From JAAYBY01 sp964465385 (lineage in GTDB: Bacteria; Bacillota; Clostridia; Saccharofermentanales; UBA5734), in the NCBI GenBank assembly GCA_964465385.1, contig CAYXIM010000006.1, positions 1-35,598 of the forward strand: a stretch of DNA of 35,598 nt, written 5' to 3'. Positions 23,397-31,222 of the stretch are shown here, piece by piece. The notes under the pieces are model-generated. The model was not told the origin of the DNA and ran no database searches. It saw only the letters and a list, made by a program, of their open reading frames with translations. The translations under genes were made by a program, and so were the position numbers. Each line of letters starts with the position of its first letter. Position 1 is the stretch's first letter.

Positions 23397-23756
23397 CTAA
23401 TCGATCAAAACACCAACCTGAGGCACGCGGTCCAACATTTTTGTACCATGCGGCGACAGGCTTCGGATCTCATCACTGTAGTCTTGTCCGGCCTGAAACC
23501 GGTCATGGTGCAACCCATCTTTCCACTGGGCGTGCTCTGTCACATCGTAGATGACACCATCTACAGCAATATAAGCACGCCTGCCTTCGAGGCCATCAAA
23601 CTGGGCCAACGCTTCATGCGTCAGGCGCAGCTCTGTCTTGTCTGTTGTGTCGTCTGCCTTGTCTGTAGCAGAACAGGCACCAGCTGCCGCCACTGTCAAC
23701 AGAAGCATAACCATCAACAAAAGGGCGGGTAAGAGACGCTTGGCTGCCTTAAACAT
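23397..23756 (-). CDS. Cytochrome b5-like haem/steroid-binding domain lipoprotein
   Basis: A 119-residue protein: basic start MFKAAKRLLP, hydrophobic signal core, an atypical lipobox AGAC (Cys about residue 28), a short acidic linker, then a cytochrome b5-like domain (about 45-119). The domain shows YIAVDGVIYDVTEHAQWKDG, HHDRFQAGQDYSDEI and SPHGTKMLDRVPQVGVL, the pattern of the minimal prokaryotic b5-like family; the His in SPHG and in GLHHD are candidate haem ligands. An earlier in-frame start exists, but ATG 23756 has AAAGGAGAG nine bases upstream. It is co-oriented with the four-helix haem protein just downstream, suggesting an extracytoplasmic electron carrier and its membrane partner. 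Confidence 0.85.
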   Translation of the reverse strand: MFKAAKRLLPALLLMVMLLLTVAAAGACSATDKADDTTDKTELRLTHEALAQFDGLEGRRAYIAVDGVIYDVTEHAQWKDGLHHDRFQAGQDYSDEIRSLSPHGTKMLDRVPQVGVLID

Positions 23757-23781
23757 CTTGGGTTCTCTCCTTTCTATCCGT

Positions 23782-24054
23782 TTAGGTGAGCGGTACCAAA
23801 CCGTCACCTGGCAAAGACCCAAGCTTATTTAGCGCCCAATCAATCAGGTTTCCAGTATCCGGCGTTACTGGTGATACAGACATACCATGGAAACACAGGT
23901 ATTTGTCGTCATTTGTCATGCTATTCGAAACGATGTCGATGGTTAACCGCAGGCAGCCGTTCGCATTTTCTGGTGTGCCGAACAGCTTGACGGTTTCACA
24001 TGCGCAGACAGCATACTGGCCTTCAAAGACAAGCCCTGCAAGCGCACCGCAAGA
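23782..24054 (-). pseudogene. Protein-like open frame lacking a start codon, possible remnant upstream of the b5-like gene
   Basis: This minus-strand frame is open for 90 codons between a TGA at about 24055 and a TAA at 23784-23782. It reads like real protein, including VKLFGTPENANGCLRLTIDI, YLCFHGMSVSPVTPDTG and LIDWALNKLGSLPGDG. No start codon or ribosome site is available for the full length; ATG inside it would give only about 41 residues. I recognise no family. It could be a decayed gene, the second piece of a frameshifted one, or chance. It ends 26 bases before the b5-like start, so the b5 promoter probably lies within it. Confidence 0.25.
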
Positions 24055-24090
24055 TCAAAATCCCTCTAAAAACAACCATCGAAGTCAAAG

Positions 24091-24110
24091 AAAAAGCAAA
24101 GTCGCTTTTT
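24091..24110 (-). terminator. Possible terminator after the ornithine-cyclodeaminase-family gene
   Basis: On the minus strand AAAAAGC-GACTTT-GCTTTTT followed by TCTTTG: a 7-bp AT-rich stem about 37 bases past the stop codon. It is low in GC, so efficiency is doubtful. Confidence 0.35.
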
Positions 24111-24146
24111 ATGCGCTGTTGCCGGGCTGCTTTCAAAACAGCCGAT

Positions 24147-25205
24147 TTAAAACCGCACCTTATCCGCCAGGTTGGGGTGATCAAAGATCATCTGTTCCTG
24201 TAAAAAGAGGTTTCGCCCCTTGTTTTGATCCCGGGCCCGCTCATACAGGGCTGTGGCAATGGCGATGTCTGTATAGGCCAGGCCAACGGCATTAAAATAG
24301 ATGAACTCATCCTCGCGTTCCCGACCAGGCTTGCTGCCGTTCAAGATGTCGCCGATATTGGCATAGATGTCATCATCGCCGATCAGGCCCTCCTGGTAGC
24401 AACGGCTGATGGTCTGGCTTCTGTGCTTGACGGCTTCCCAGTCGTCACAGACCAGCTTGTCGGCCAGCTGCACCACCCGGTAGTCATCCTCCCAGCCACC
24501 CACGTGGCTGTAAAAGGCCCCGGGCTTGATCCAGTCTGCCTGAAGCAGCGGTGCCTGGGCGCTTGTGGCTGTTACGATCAGGTCACAGCCCCGAACAGCC
24601 TGCTCCAGGTCTGTTTGGCAGGCCACAAAATCCAATTGGGGCGCCAAAGGACGAAGGCTGTCGATAAAGCTTTCTTCCTCTTCGGCATACCGGGCGGCCA
24701 CCTTGCAGGTTTTCAGTTCTGGCCGCACAGCCAAAAGGCCCAGCAGATGCATTTTGGCTTGTTCGCCGGCTCCGATAAAGCCAACGCTGCTGGCATCTTG
24801 CCGGGCCAGCAGATCTGCAGCTGTCGCGCTCATGGCGGCCACCCGCATGTTGGAGCACAAGGTGCCGTCCATGACACAGACGGGAAAGCCGTTGACAATG
24901 TTGGATAGAACGATCAGGGCGGACAGGTTTTGCTGCTGGAAAAGCCGTGGGTTATTGGGAAAAACGGACACCCACTTGACGCCGCAAATGTGTTTGTCCA
25001 GCAGGGTTGCTGGCAGGCAGTTGATCCGTTCCTGGGTTTTTTCATCGAAAATCTGAACAATTTTATCTGGGAACAAGATGCGGCCGGCTTGAAAGGCCAG
25101 CACGCTGTCCTGCAAAGCCTGGATGGCCAGCTTCAAGTCAAAAGCCCCGGCTTCGATCAGCTCTTCTTGGGACAGATACAAAAAAGAAAGCGCTTGTGTG
25201 TTCAT
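24147..25205 (-). CDS. Ornithine cyclodeaminase / mu-crystallin family dehydrogenase
   Basis: A 352-residue protein with the two-domain OCD/mu-crystallin fold. The substrate domain carries GVKWVSVFPNN with the conserved Lys and SNMRVAAMSATAADLLAR with the conserved Arg. The NAD(P)-binding domain has VGFIGAGEQAKMHL (about residue 142), ATSAQAPLLQADWIKPG with the acidic catalytic position, and HVGGWEDDYR. The family includes ornithine and lysine cyclodeaminases, ketimine reductases, alanine dehydrogenase of archaeal type and siderophore diamino-acid enzymes; the FPNNP variant and long C-terminus do not fix the substrate. It lies 133 bp downstream of cobD on the same strand with no terminator seen, so read-through from the B12 operon is possible. 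A B12 link is not otherwise supported. Confidence 0.85.
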   Translation of the reverse strand: MNTQALSFLYLSQEELIEAGAFDLKLAIQALQDSVLAFQAGRILFPDKIVQIFDEKTQERINCLPATLLDKHICGVKWVSVFPNNPRLFQQQNLSALIVLSNIVNGFPVCVMDGTLCSNMRVAAMSATAADLLARQDASSVGFIGAGEQAKMHLLGLLAVRPELKTCKVAARYAEEEESFIDSLRPLAPQLDFVACQTDLEQAVRGCDLIVTATSAQAPLLQADWIKPGAFYSHVGGWEDDYRVVQLADKLVCDDWEAVKHRSQTISRCYQEGLIGDDDIYANIGDILNGSKPGREREDEFIYFNAVGLAYTDIAIATALYERARDQNKGRNLFLQEQMIFDHPNLADKVRF

Positions 25206-25338
25206 CCAGATGACCTTTCCGGCTGCGGCCTGACAACAAGATCCATGCGGAAAAAAAGACGTTGTTTTGTTATCATATCATATAAAACCAAGCTGCCTGC
25301 GTCTGGTTTTGGGCTCCGCATGGTGCGTTAAACCAGTC

Positions 25339-26379
25339 CTATGACGGATTGGCCAGCAGGCTGGCAAGCGCGGCCAGCAGGCGATCATTTTGATCTGGCT
25401 GCTTCACCGCTATCCGGTAATAAGAGGCATCCAAGCCGGGAAAGTTGCAACAAGGCCGGATCAGGATGCCCTGGTCCAGCAGGGGTTCAAACAGTGGTAT
25501 GGGAGAGCGAAAGAGCATGAAGTTGGCATCCGTGGGTAAAACGTCCAGGCCCAGGTTGCCCAAAGCTGGTAAGAGCCGCTTGGCCTCAGCTTTAACCAGC
25601 TGGCGCGCACGCTCGACATGTGCTTGACAAGCCAAGGCAACCGGACCGGCTATCTGGGCCAGAGACGACACCGGCCAGTGGGGGCCAAAGGCTGAAACAG
25701 CCTGAAGCAGTGGCTGGTTACCAGACAACAGGTAGCCCAGTCGAAGGCCAGCCAGGGCATGGCTTTTGGTCAGTGCTTTTAAAACAAACAGGTGTTGGTG
25801 GGTCTGGATCAGGGAAGCGACGGAGGGCGCCTGGGTGAAGGGTAAAAAGCACTCATCAACCACCACAAAGGTGTCTTGTTGCTCACAACAGGCCAACAAA
25901 CGGTGAAGACGGTCTGGGTCAATCAAGCGGCCGGTGGGGTTGTTGGGCTGGCAGAGAAACAAAAGGTCTACGCCCTGGGCCAGGTCCTTGAAAAGGGCAT
26001 CGGTCACGTCAAAGTGGTTGTCAGCCAGGAGCCGGTGCTCCAAACAGCTGGCACCGGCCAGTCGACCGGCACGGGCATAATCAGAGAAGGTGGGCGTACA
26101 AACCAGAACCGATTGGGGTTTCAGGGCCAGGCAGAAGCGATAAATCAAATCCGAGGCCCCATTGCCGCATAAAACCATGTCTTTCCCAACCCCCTCCTGC
26201 TGGGCGATAGCTGATCGCAGGGTTCGGCAGAAGGGATCTGGGTACCGTTCACTGGCAGACAGCTTGTCGATGAGGGCTTTCTTCACTTGAACGGGCAACC
26301 CCAGTGGGTTGGTGTTAACTGAAAAATCCAATTGAACATGGCGGCCATATACATCGCCTCCGTGCGCATCAACTGACAA
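25339..26379 (-). CDS. cobD: L-threonine-O-3-phosphate decarboxylase (PLP-dependent, cobalamin biosynthesis)
   Basis: A 346-residue fold-type I PLP enzyme of the HisC/CobD branch. It opens with VDAHGGDVYG, the HGGDxY signature of CobD, followed by LDFSVNTNPLGLP. PLP contacts are CGNGASDLIYR, QPNNPTGRL and VVDECFLPF, with the Schiff-base Lys in VLKALTKSHALAGLRLGY. It makes (R)-1-amino-2-propanol phosphate, the linker of the nucleotide loop. The start is TTG 26379, overlapping the last codons of cbiB, with AGGGGGG seven bases upstream; a nearby GGAGG-ATG pair is out of frame. It is the last cob gene of the operon and directly supplies the substrate for the CbiB product. Confidence 0.93.
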   Translation of the reverse strand: MSVDAHGGDVYGRHVQLDFSVNTNPLGLPVQVKKALIDKLSASERYPDPFCRTLRSAIAQQEGVGKDMVLCGNGASDLIYRFCLALKPQSVLVCTPTFSDYARAGRLAGASCLEHRLLADNHFDVTDALFKDLAQGVDLLFLCQPNNPTGRLIDPDRLHRLLACCEQQDTFVVVDECFLPFTQAPSVASLIQTHQHLFVLKALTKSHALAGLRLGYLLSGNQPLLQAVSAFGPHWPVSSLAQIAGPVALACQAHVERARQLVKAEAKRLLPALGNLGLDVLPTDANFMLFRSPIPLFEPLLDQGILIRPCCNFPGLDASYYRIAVKQPDQNDRLLAALASLLANPS

Positions 26380-27361
26380 GCGCGAGCCCCCCTTTCACAA
26401 GCAGGTACCGGATGGGCATGCTGATCAAAGCCATGAGGACGGTGGTCACAAAAAGAAGCCGGTTGGCGGCAAGGATGTCTTCTGGCACCGGTGGTTTTAA
26501 GGGTTCGCCAAGGGTCGCTTTCTGCTGAATCAGGCCACCATAGCACGTGTCTCCACCCAGCTGGATCCCCAGGGCACCCGCGGTGACCGCTTCAACCTGA
26601 CCCGCGTTGGGGCTGTCGTGTTTGTTGCGATCTCGCCAAAAAACAAACCAGGCTGCCCGCCAATCACGCTTGACAAGGGCAGTGGCTGCCAGCAAGAGCA
26701 TGGCTGTTAAACGGGCCGGCAGGAAATTGGCCACATCGTCCAGACGGGCAGCCGGCCGGCCAAAAAACAGGAACGCGTGATGTTTGTAGCCCAGCATGGA
26801 ATCCATGGTGTTGATGGCCTTATACAAAAGGCCCAGAACCGGTCCACCCAGCATGATGTAAAAGAGCGGGGCCACCAACCCATCGGACGTGTTTTCCGCC
26901 ACGGTTTCAACCGTTGCCCGGATGATGCCAGCCTGATCCAAAGCGTCCGTGTCTCGGCCGACAATCCGTCCCACCGCTTGACGGGCCTGGTTCAAAGAGC
27001 CGGATGTCAGTTGTGTGTAAACCAGACGGCTGGCCTGGCCCAGGCTTCTGGCAGCCAGCAGCTGATAGATCAACAAAGCCTCCACAAGCAGACCCAGCCA
27101 GGGTGACAAGCGGTAAGCCAGAAAAAGCCCCCAAAAGGCCAGCAGGCCACAAGAGATCAAGAGAACCACGACCAGGATCACGCCTCCCAGAAGCTGCCTG
27201 CGGGGCGTTTTCGAAAAGACCGGACGCAACCATTTTTCCAACCGGTCGATCAGCCAGCCCAGGCCCACCACACAATGGGGCCAGGCAGGCGGGTCTCCCA
27301 AAAGCCCATCCAGGCCAAGGCCCATGACCAGTGCTGTCACCCGTAAGCCAAACACAGGCAT
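26369..27361 (-). CDS. cbiB: Adenosylcobinamide-phosphate synthase (membrane protein)
   Basis: A 330-residue integral membrane protein matching CbiB. The N-terminal LGLDGLLGDPPAWPHCVVGLG carries the GDPxxxPH motif, TVAENTSDGLVAPLFY is near residue 145, INTMDSMLGYKH near 185, and LGIQLGGDTCYGG toward the end. CbiB attaches aminopropanol phosphate to the f side chain of adenosylcobyric acid at the membrane. ATG 27361 is preceded by AAGGATGAG, 27 bp after the cobA stop. Its 3' end overlaps cobD by about 11 bases. Pairing with CobD gives the complete linker-attachment step in this operon. Confidence 0.93.
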   Translation of the reverse strand: MPVFGLRVTALVMGLGLDGLLGDPPAWPHCVVGLGWLIDRLEKWLRPVFSKTPRRQLLGGVILVVVLLISCGLLAFWGLFLAYRLSPWLGLLVEALLIYQLLAARSLGQASRLVYTQLTSGSLNQARQAVGRIVGRDTDALDQAGIIRATVETVAENTSDGLVAPLFYIMLGGPVLGLLYKAINTMDSMLGYKHHAFLFFGRPAARLDDVANFLPARLTAMLLLAATALVKRDWRAAWFVFWRDRNKHDSPNAGQVEAVTAGALGIQLGGDTCYGGLIQQKATLGEPLKPPVPEDILAANRLLFVTTVLMALISMPIRYLLVKGGLALVS

Positions 27362-27388
27362 CGCTGCTCATCCTTTCATCCCTTGCTC

Positions 27389-27916
27389 TTAAAACTCAAT
27401 ACCGCTTCTGGCCTTAAGCCCCCGATCGAAGGGGTGCTTGTGCTTGACCATTTCGGTGACATAATCTGCCAGGTCCAGCACCCAAGCGATGGGTTGATGG
27501 CCGGTGATGACCAGCTCCAGCTGCGGGGGCTTGTTAGCGACCAGGTCTGAAAAAAGCTGTTCATCCACCAGGCCCAGCTGGCAGGCATCCAGCCCTTCAT
27601 CCAGGATCAGCAGGTCACACTGGCCAGCAGCCACAAGCGCTTGGGCCTGCAGCAGGTTGCTGTTGTGGATGTCAAGGGTTTTTTCCTTCTGGGCTTGTGT
27701 CATCTGTTCAACGGGTCCTGTGCTTGCCGAACCACGATAAAGCGTGATGCCGGGCAGCTTACGCAGCTGGACCAGCTCACCGCTGAAACGCTGCTTGAGA
27801 AACTGGACCAGGACCACCTGCAGGCCTTGGCCGCTGGCCCTGAGGGCCAGCCCAAGTGCCGCTGTGGTTTTTCCTTTTCCTGTGCCGTAGTAGACATGTG
27901 TGTAGCCGCTCTTCAT
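27389..27916 (-). CDS. cobA: Cob(I)yrinic acid a,c-diamide adenosyltransferase (CobA/BtuR type)
   Basis: A 175-residue P-loop protein of the CobA/CobO/BtuR family: HVYYGTGKGKTTAALGLALR (residues about 7-26) contains the GTGKGKTTA loop that binds ATP upside down. LLILDEGLDACQLGL (about 103) and ELVITGHQPIAW match the family, and the C-terminal DYVTEMVKHKHPFDRGLKAR is the usual end. It transfers the 5'-deoxyadenosyl group to Co(I) corrinoids, the entry step for salvaged cobinamide or cobyric acid. Its Shine-Dalgarno GAGGTGA contains the cobC stop codon, so translation is coupled. Length is normal. Confidence 0.95.
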   Translation of the reverse strand: MKSGYTHVYYGTGKGKTTAALGLALRASGQGLQVVLVQFLKQRFSGELVQLRKLPGITLYRGSASTGPVEQMTQAQKEKTLDIHNSNLLQAQALVAAGQCDLLILDEGLDACQLGLVDEQLFSDLVANKPPQLELVITGHQPIAWVLDLADYVTEMVKHKHPFDRGLKARSGIEF

Positions 27917-27923
27917 TGGGACA

Positions 27924-28517
27924 TCACCTCACAAGTTGCTGCTGGTGGCTAAAGTGTTGGCTGTGCTGCCAACGCGCTGGATCGATCTGGATGCTGTAGC
28001 CGCCGCAGGGCGGGACCTGCCAGTCGAAAAAGGGTCGGGCCGGCCGGGCAAAGGCGGTCATGATGGCCATCAGGGTGCCGGCATGGGCCACCAGCGCAAA
28101 GGCAGACAGCTCAGCCAAGATGGCTTCTTCAACGATCTTGCCAAAGGCTTGGACCACCCCTGCCCGGTAAAGGTCGGGGTGGTCACCACCGGGAACCTGT
28201 CCCTGACACAAGCCGGCCACCCAGGTCGTGTAAGCCGGGTTTTCAGCAAGCTCTGCGGCCGTTTGACCTTCAAAGACCCCGAAATCCATTTCACGAAATG
28301 CAGCCACCACCTGGTGACGTGCGTTTGGAAAACAAAGGCGGGCGGTCTGGCGGGCTCGTTGCAAGGGGCTGACAAAGACCACGGACTGCTCTGGCCAGCA
28401 GCCTGCTTCTTGTGCCAGGCGCTTGCCCGCCGCATCCAACGGTTCATCCAGTCGCCCCTGATACCGTTTGGCCACAGTGGCCGGGGTCGGTGCGTGTCGC
28501 AAAAGCAAGAGGTTCAT
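27924..28517 (-). CDS. cobC: Histidine-phosphatase-family protein, probable alpha-ribazole-5'-phosphate phosphatase
   Basis: A 197-residue protein of the phosphoglycerate-mutase-like fold. The first catalytic His is in LLLLRHAPTPAT (residues 2-13; RHA instead of the usual RHG), then YQGRLDEPLDAAGKRLA, the second conserved region SPLQRARQTA, the acidic EMDFGVFEGQT, and the second His in VAHAGTLMAIM. These are the CobC-type landmarks, and the position between cobU-like and cobA genes supports removal of the 5' phosphate from alpha-ribazole-phosphate or adenosylcobalamin-phosphate. The frame is open further upstream, but ATG 28517 overlaps the short cobU-like stop as ATGA and starts directly at the catalytic strand. 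Confidence 0.85.
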   Translation of the reverse strand: MNLLLLRHAPTPATVAKRYQGRLDEPLDAAGKRLAQEAGCWPEQSVVFVSPLQRARQTARLCFPNARHQVVAAFREMDFGVFEGQTAAELAENPAYTTWVAGLCQGQVPGGDHPDLYRAGVVQAFGKIVEEAILAELSAFALVAHAGTLMAIMTAFARPARPFFDWQVPPCGGYSIQIDPARWQHSQHFSHQQQLVR

Positions 28518-28867
28518 GGGGCTGTGCCTTTCAGAACCTGGGGCAGGCCACAAACCAGGCGAACCACACAGCTGGCCTCTTGGGCCAGGCGGATACACAG
28601 GCGGCCGGTGGCTTCCCGTGCCTGGCGGTCAGCGCGGTCCAGGGGAATAACGCCGCTGCCGACTTCATCACAAACCACCACGGCCTTGCTGCAGAGCTTG
28701 TCAAAAAGCAGATCAGACGCCTCGGGGTTTTGAAAGACCAACGCTTGCAGGTTGTACAGGACGGGCCGTTCGTCCAGGACGGCATCAGCCATATCCGTTT
28801 CTGAAAACCCCAGGGAGCGGACATAGGCTCGTTTGCCGGAAGCGCTGGCGCCGATGACCAAAATCAC
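28514..28867 (-). CDS. Short CobU-like P-loop protein (second copy, lacks central region)
   Basis: A 117-residue relative of CobU, about 55 residues shorter than the full copy encoded at 29634-30155. It has a P-loop variant VIGASASGKRAYVRSL (residues 4-19), the Asp-Glu-Val-Gly stretch VVVCDEVGSGVIPLDRADR and the C-terminal RLVCGLPQVLKG that closely matches LVCGFPLVLKG of the full CobU. Missing is the section with the guanylylated His (RHQQMR in the longer protein), so GTP:adenosylcobinamide-phosphate guanylyltransferase activity is unlikely; kinase activity or a regulatory role remains possible. GTG 28867 overlaps the cobS stop (GTGA) and its own stop overlaps cobC (ATGA), so it is an integral, translated member of the operon and not debris. 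Confidence 0.8.
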   Translation of the reverse strand: MILVIGASASGKRAYVRSLGFSETDMADAVLDERPVLYNLQALVFQNPEASDLLFDKLCSKAVVVCDEVGSGVIPLDRADRQAREATGRLCIRLAQEASCVVRLVCGLPQVLKGTAP

Positions 28868-29637
28868 AGGATCCCTCCTTTGCTTGAGAAAACCATAACC
28901 ACAAGGCCCGACAGCTCAGCAAGCTGCAGCCAATAGCCAGACAGGTCGCCACTCATGCCACCGAACTGCTTGCGGGCCACATGGGCACACGCGGCAGAGA
29001 CCACAGCCATGACCAGGACCACCAGCAGGCCAGGCCAGCCACACAACACGTGTAACAGCAGGACAGACAAGCTGATGAGACCGGCCAAAAAAACCGTAAC
29101 CGGCAACCGGTGAGCCGCTCGCGACATGGTCGCAAACAAGCCCTGCGGGCTGCTGGCGGGCAGGTAAAGGACACCCAGGGCAACCCCTGACCGGCTGAGC
29201 AGGTGGATGACAGCCAAAACCCATATGCTTTGAGGCGTGCGGGGCAGCTCACTGGCAAAAGCCACATAAGCCAGCAGATAAGCACAGGTTGCCAGGATGG
29301 CAAAGGCGCCGACATGGGGATCTTTGAGGATTTGGCGTTTTTTTTCGGGTGGCGCGTGGCTGGCCAGGGCATCGGCGGTGTCGCACAAGCCATCCAAATG
29401 GATGCCCCCTGTGACCAGGATGGGGATCAGGGTCAGGCCACTTGCAAACAAAAAAGCACCCAGATCGAACCAGTCACACAGCCACAGCCAGGCGAAGAGG
29501 CAGGCAGCCAAGGCCAGGCTGATCAAGGGGAAAGCCGCCAGCAGGTAGCGCAGGTTGCTGTCTTTCCAGGGCCGCTGGGGCACAGGGATTTTGGAAAAGA
29601 GGCCAAAGGCCAGCAGAAAAGAAGCCAGGATGGTCAC
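28864..29637 (-). CDS. cobS: Adenosylcobinamide-GDP ribazoletransferase (cobalamin synthase)
   Basis: A protein of about 257 residues with several membrane helices. Diagnostic motifs are LLAFGLFSKIPVP at the N-terminus, VTGGIHLDGLCDTADAL (the Asp-rich metal/nucleotide site, about residue 75) and ILKDPHVGAFA (about 105), all typical of CobS. It joins adenosylcobinamide-GDP with alpha-ribazole or its phosphate at the membrane, the last assembly step. The frame is open to 29673, but GTG 29637 overlaps the cobU stop as GTGA and has AAAGGA six bases upstream, so it is preferred. Its stop in turn overlaps the next gene by four bases. Confidence 0.94.
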   Translation of the reverse strand: MTILASFLLAFGLFSKIPVPQRPWKDSNLRYLLAAFPLISLALAACLFAWLWLCDWFDLGAFLFASGLTLIPILVTGGIHLDGLCDTADALASHAPPEKKRQILKDPHVGAFAILATCAYLLAYVAFASELPRTPQSIWVLAVIHLLSRSGVALGVLYLPASSPQGLFATMSRAAHRLPVTVFLAGLISLSVLLLHVLCGWPGLLVVLVMAVVSAACAHVARKQFGGMSGDLSGYWLQLAELSGLVVMVFSSKGGIL

Positions 29638-30155
29638 ACCAGTTTTCCTTTCAAGACGAGCGGGAAGCCACAAACCAGCTCCGCCACACAGTCAAACCGC
29701 GTGGCCAGTGCTTGATTGATGTCGCCCAGCGCCTGGATGTAGGCCTGGGTTTTGGCCTCATAAGCCTGGCCATCGCTGCCCACATCATTGGTGACCACGA
29801 TCAACGTGTCACACTGCTCAGCCAGCCAGAGGACATCTGATATGATTTTTTCCCGGGCATCTGTGTATTGGCCGGCTGGGTCGAAGAGCTCATTGGCTGT
29901 CAGGTTACACAGGCATTCCAGCAAGAGGGTGCTGCCCGGGGGCAGCTGCAACCCCTGCAGGTCACGGGTTCGCTCAAGGGTTGTGAAACCCTTGCCGGCG
30001 CGCATCTGCTGGTGACGGATGACTTTGTCTTGTTCTTCCTGGCCGAAGACCTGCATGGTTGCCACATAGATCCGGGGCACCGGAAAACGCAAGGCCAGGG
30101 CCTCGGCGTACGTGCTTTTTCCATTGGCAGACCCCCCGGTCAGCAGGATGCGCAT
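29634..30155 (-). CDS. cobU: Adenosylcobinamide kinase / adenosylcobinamide-phosphate guanylyltransferase
   Basis: A 173-residue protein of normal CobU length. The P-loop ILLTGGSANGKSTYAE (residues 3-18) binds the nucleotide, VIRHQQMRAGKGF (about 45-57) holds the His expected to carry GMP, TLLLECLCNLTANEL follows, VVTNDVGSDGQ is the CobU-typical Asn-Asp-Val-Gly turn, and LVCGFPLVLKG closes the protein. It phosphorylates adenosylcobinamide and then activates it with GMP for CobS. ATG 30155 has AAGGAGAA seven bases upstream; the gap to the cobT stop is 19 bp. A shortened paralogue is encoded two genes downstream. Confidence 0.94.
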   Translation of the reverse strand: MRILLTGGSANGKSTYAEALALRFPVPRIYVATMQVFGQEEQDKVIRHQQMRAGKGFTTLERTRDLQGLQLPPGSTLLLECLCNLTANELFDPAGQYTDAREKIISDVLWLAEQCDTLIVVTNDVGSDGQAYEAKTQAYIQALGDINQALATRFDCVAELVCGFPLVLKGKLV

Positions 30156-30174
30156 GCGGGTTCTCCTTCAGGGG

Positions 30175-31212
30175 TTAAAGACCGATGTCGTCAAAGGTCA
30201 TCAGGTTATGGTAGACGGCCAGGGCCTGATCCAGCAGGGGCAGGAGGGCCACGGCACCGGTTCCCTCACCCAGCCTCATTTTAGCATGGATAATCGGGGT
30301 CAGGCCCAGTGCGGACAAAACCACCTGGCTGGCTGGCTCAGCCGACTGATGGCTGGCGATCATGAAGCTTGTCGCAGCTGGGCACAGACGGGCGGCCACC
30401 AAGGCTGCCACGGCGCTGATCAGGCCATCCACGATGATGGGCAACCCGTATCGGGCTCCGCCCAGAAAAACGCCGCATAAGCCGGCCAGATCGAAACCAC
30501 CGAGCTTGTGCAAGACGTCCAGGGCGTCGGATCCATCTGGCTGGTTGATCTGGATGGCCCGCTGGATGGCACTTATTTTTCGCTGCAGCCCTTGATCAGA
30601 CAGGCCGGCGCCCCGGCCTGTCAAGGTTTCAACAGGCTGATCCAGCAAGGCGGCAGCCACGGCGCTGGAGGTGGTGGTGTTGCCGATGCCCATCTCCCCT
30701 GTTGCCAGAATCTGAAAGCCCTGGTCTTTGCAGTCGCGTACCAGGTCCATGCCGGTCTGGATGGCCTGGCGGGCCTGTTCTTTGGTCATGGCCGGTCCAC
30801 AGGTCATGTCGGCCGTGCCGCGGGCCACGTGTCGATCTAACAGACCAGGCATATCCAGGGCGGTGCTCAAGCCCATGTCCACAATGAAGGTCTGTGCCCT
30901 GGCCACTTGGGCCATCAGGCAGACAGCTGATCGTTTTTGTGCCATAAAGCGGGCCATGACCGCGGTGATGTGACCCGGGGTCTGGGCGACCCCCTGGGCC
31001 AGGACACCGTTGTCGGCACACAGGACCAGGACGGCACGCTGGTCCAAAGCCACCTGAGCTGTGCCCGTCATGCCGGCCAGCTGGACAACCAGCGCTTCAA
31101 GGATCCCCAGGCTGCCAACAGGCTTGGCCAGGCTGTCCCAGCGAGAACGGGCCTGGTCCATGGCTGTTTGATTCAGGGTTTGAACGGGTGTTGAAAAGGG
31201 GTGCTGTGTCAT
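30175..31212 (-). CDS. cobT: Nicotinate-nucleotide--dimethylbenzimidazole phosphoribosyltransferase
   Basis: A 345-residue protein with the CobT landmarks: LDSLAKP-type start (RWDSLAKPVGSLGILE), VLCADNGVLAQGVAQTP, ILATGEMGIGNTTTSSAV (about residue 165), LTGRGAGLSDQGL, and the C-terminal MRLGEGTGAVALLPLLDQAL whose Glu is the catalytic base. It activates the lower ligand base to alpha-ribotides for CobS. The frame is open for 24 more codons upstream, but ATG 31212 has GAGGAG at the right distance. It lies 10 bp after the ATPase gene. Presence of CobT without base-making genes (bluB, bza) suggests the lower ligand is taken from outside or made elsewhere. Confidence 0.95.
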   Translation of the reverse strand: MTQHPFSTPVQTLNQTAMDQARSRWDSLAKPVGSLGILEALVVQLAGMTGTAQVALDQRAVLVLCADNGVLAQGVAQTPGHITAVMARFMAQKRSAVCLMAQVARAQTFIVDMGLSTALDMPGLLDRHVARGTADMTCGPAMTKEQARQAIQTGMDLVRDCKDQGFQILATGEMGIGNTTTSSAVAAALLDQPVETLTGRGAGLSDQGLQRKISAIQRAIQINQPDGSDALDVLHKLGGFDLAGLCGVFLGGARYGLPIIVDGLISAVAALVAARLCPAATSFMIASHQSAEPASQVVLSALGLTPIIHAKMRLGEGTGAVALLPLLDQALAVYHNLMTFDDIGL

Positions 31213-31222
31213 GCTTTTCTCC

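Noticed and set aside
28514..28867. Short cobU-like gene as a truncated pseudogene
   Set aside because: It keeps its P-loop and C-terminus, has start and stop overlaps with both neighbours and no frameshift.
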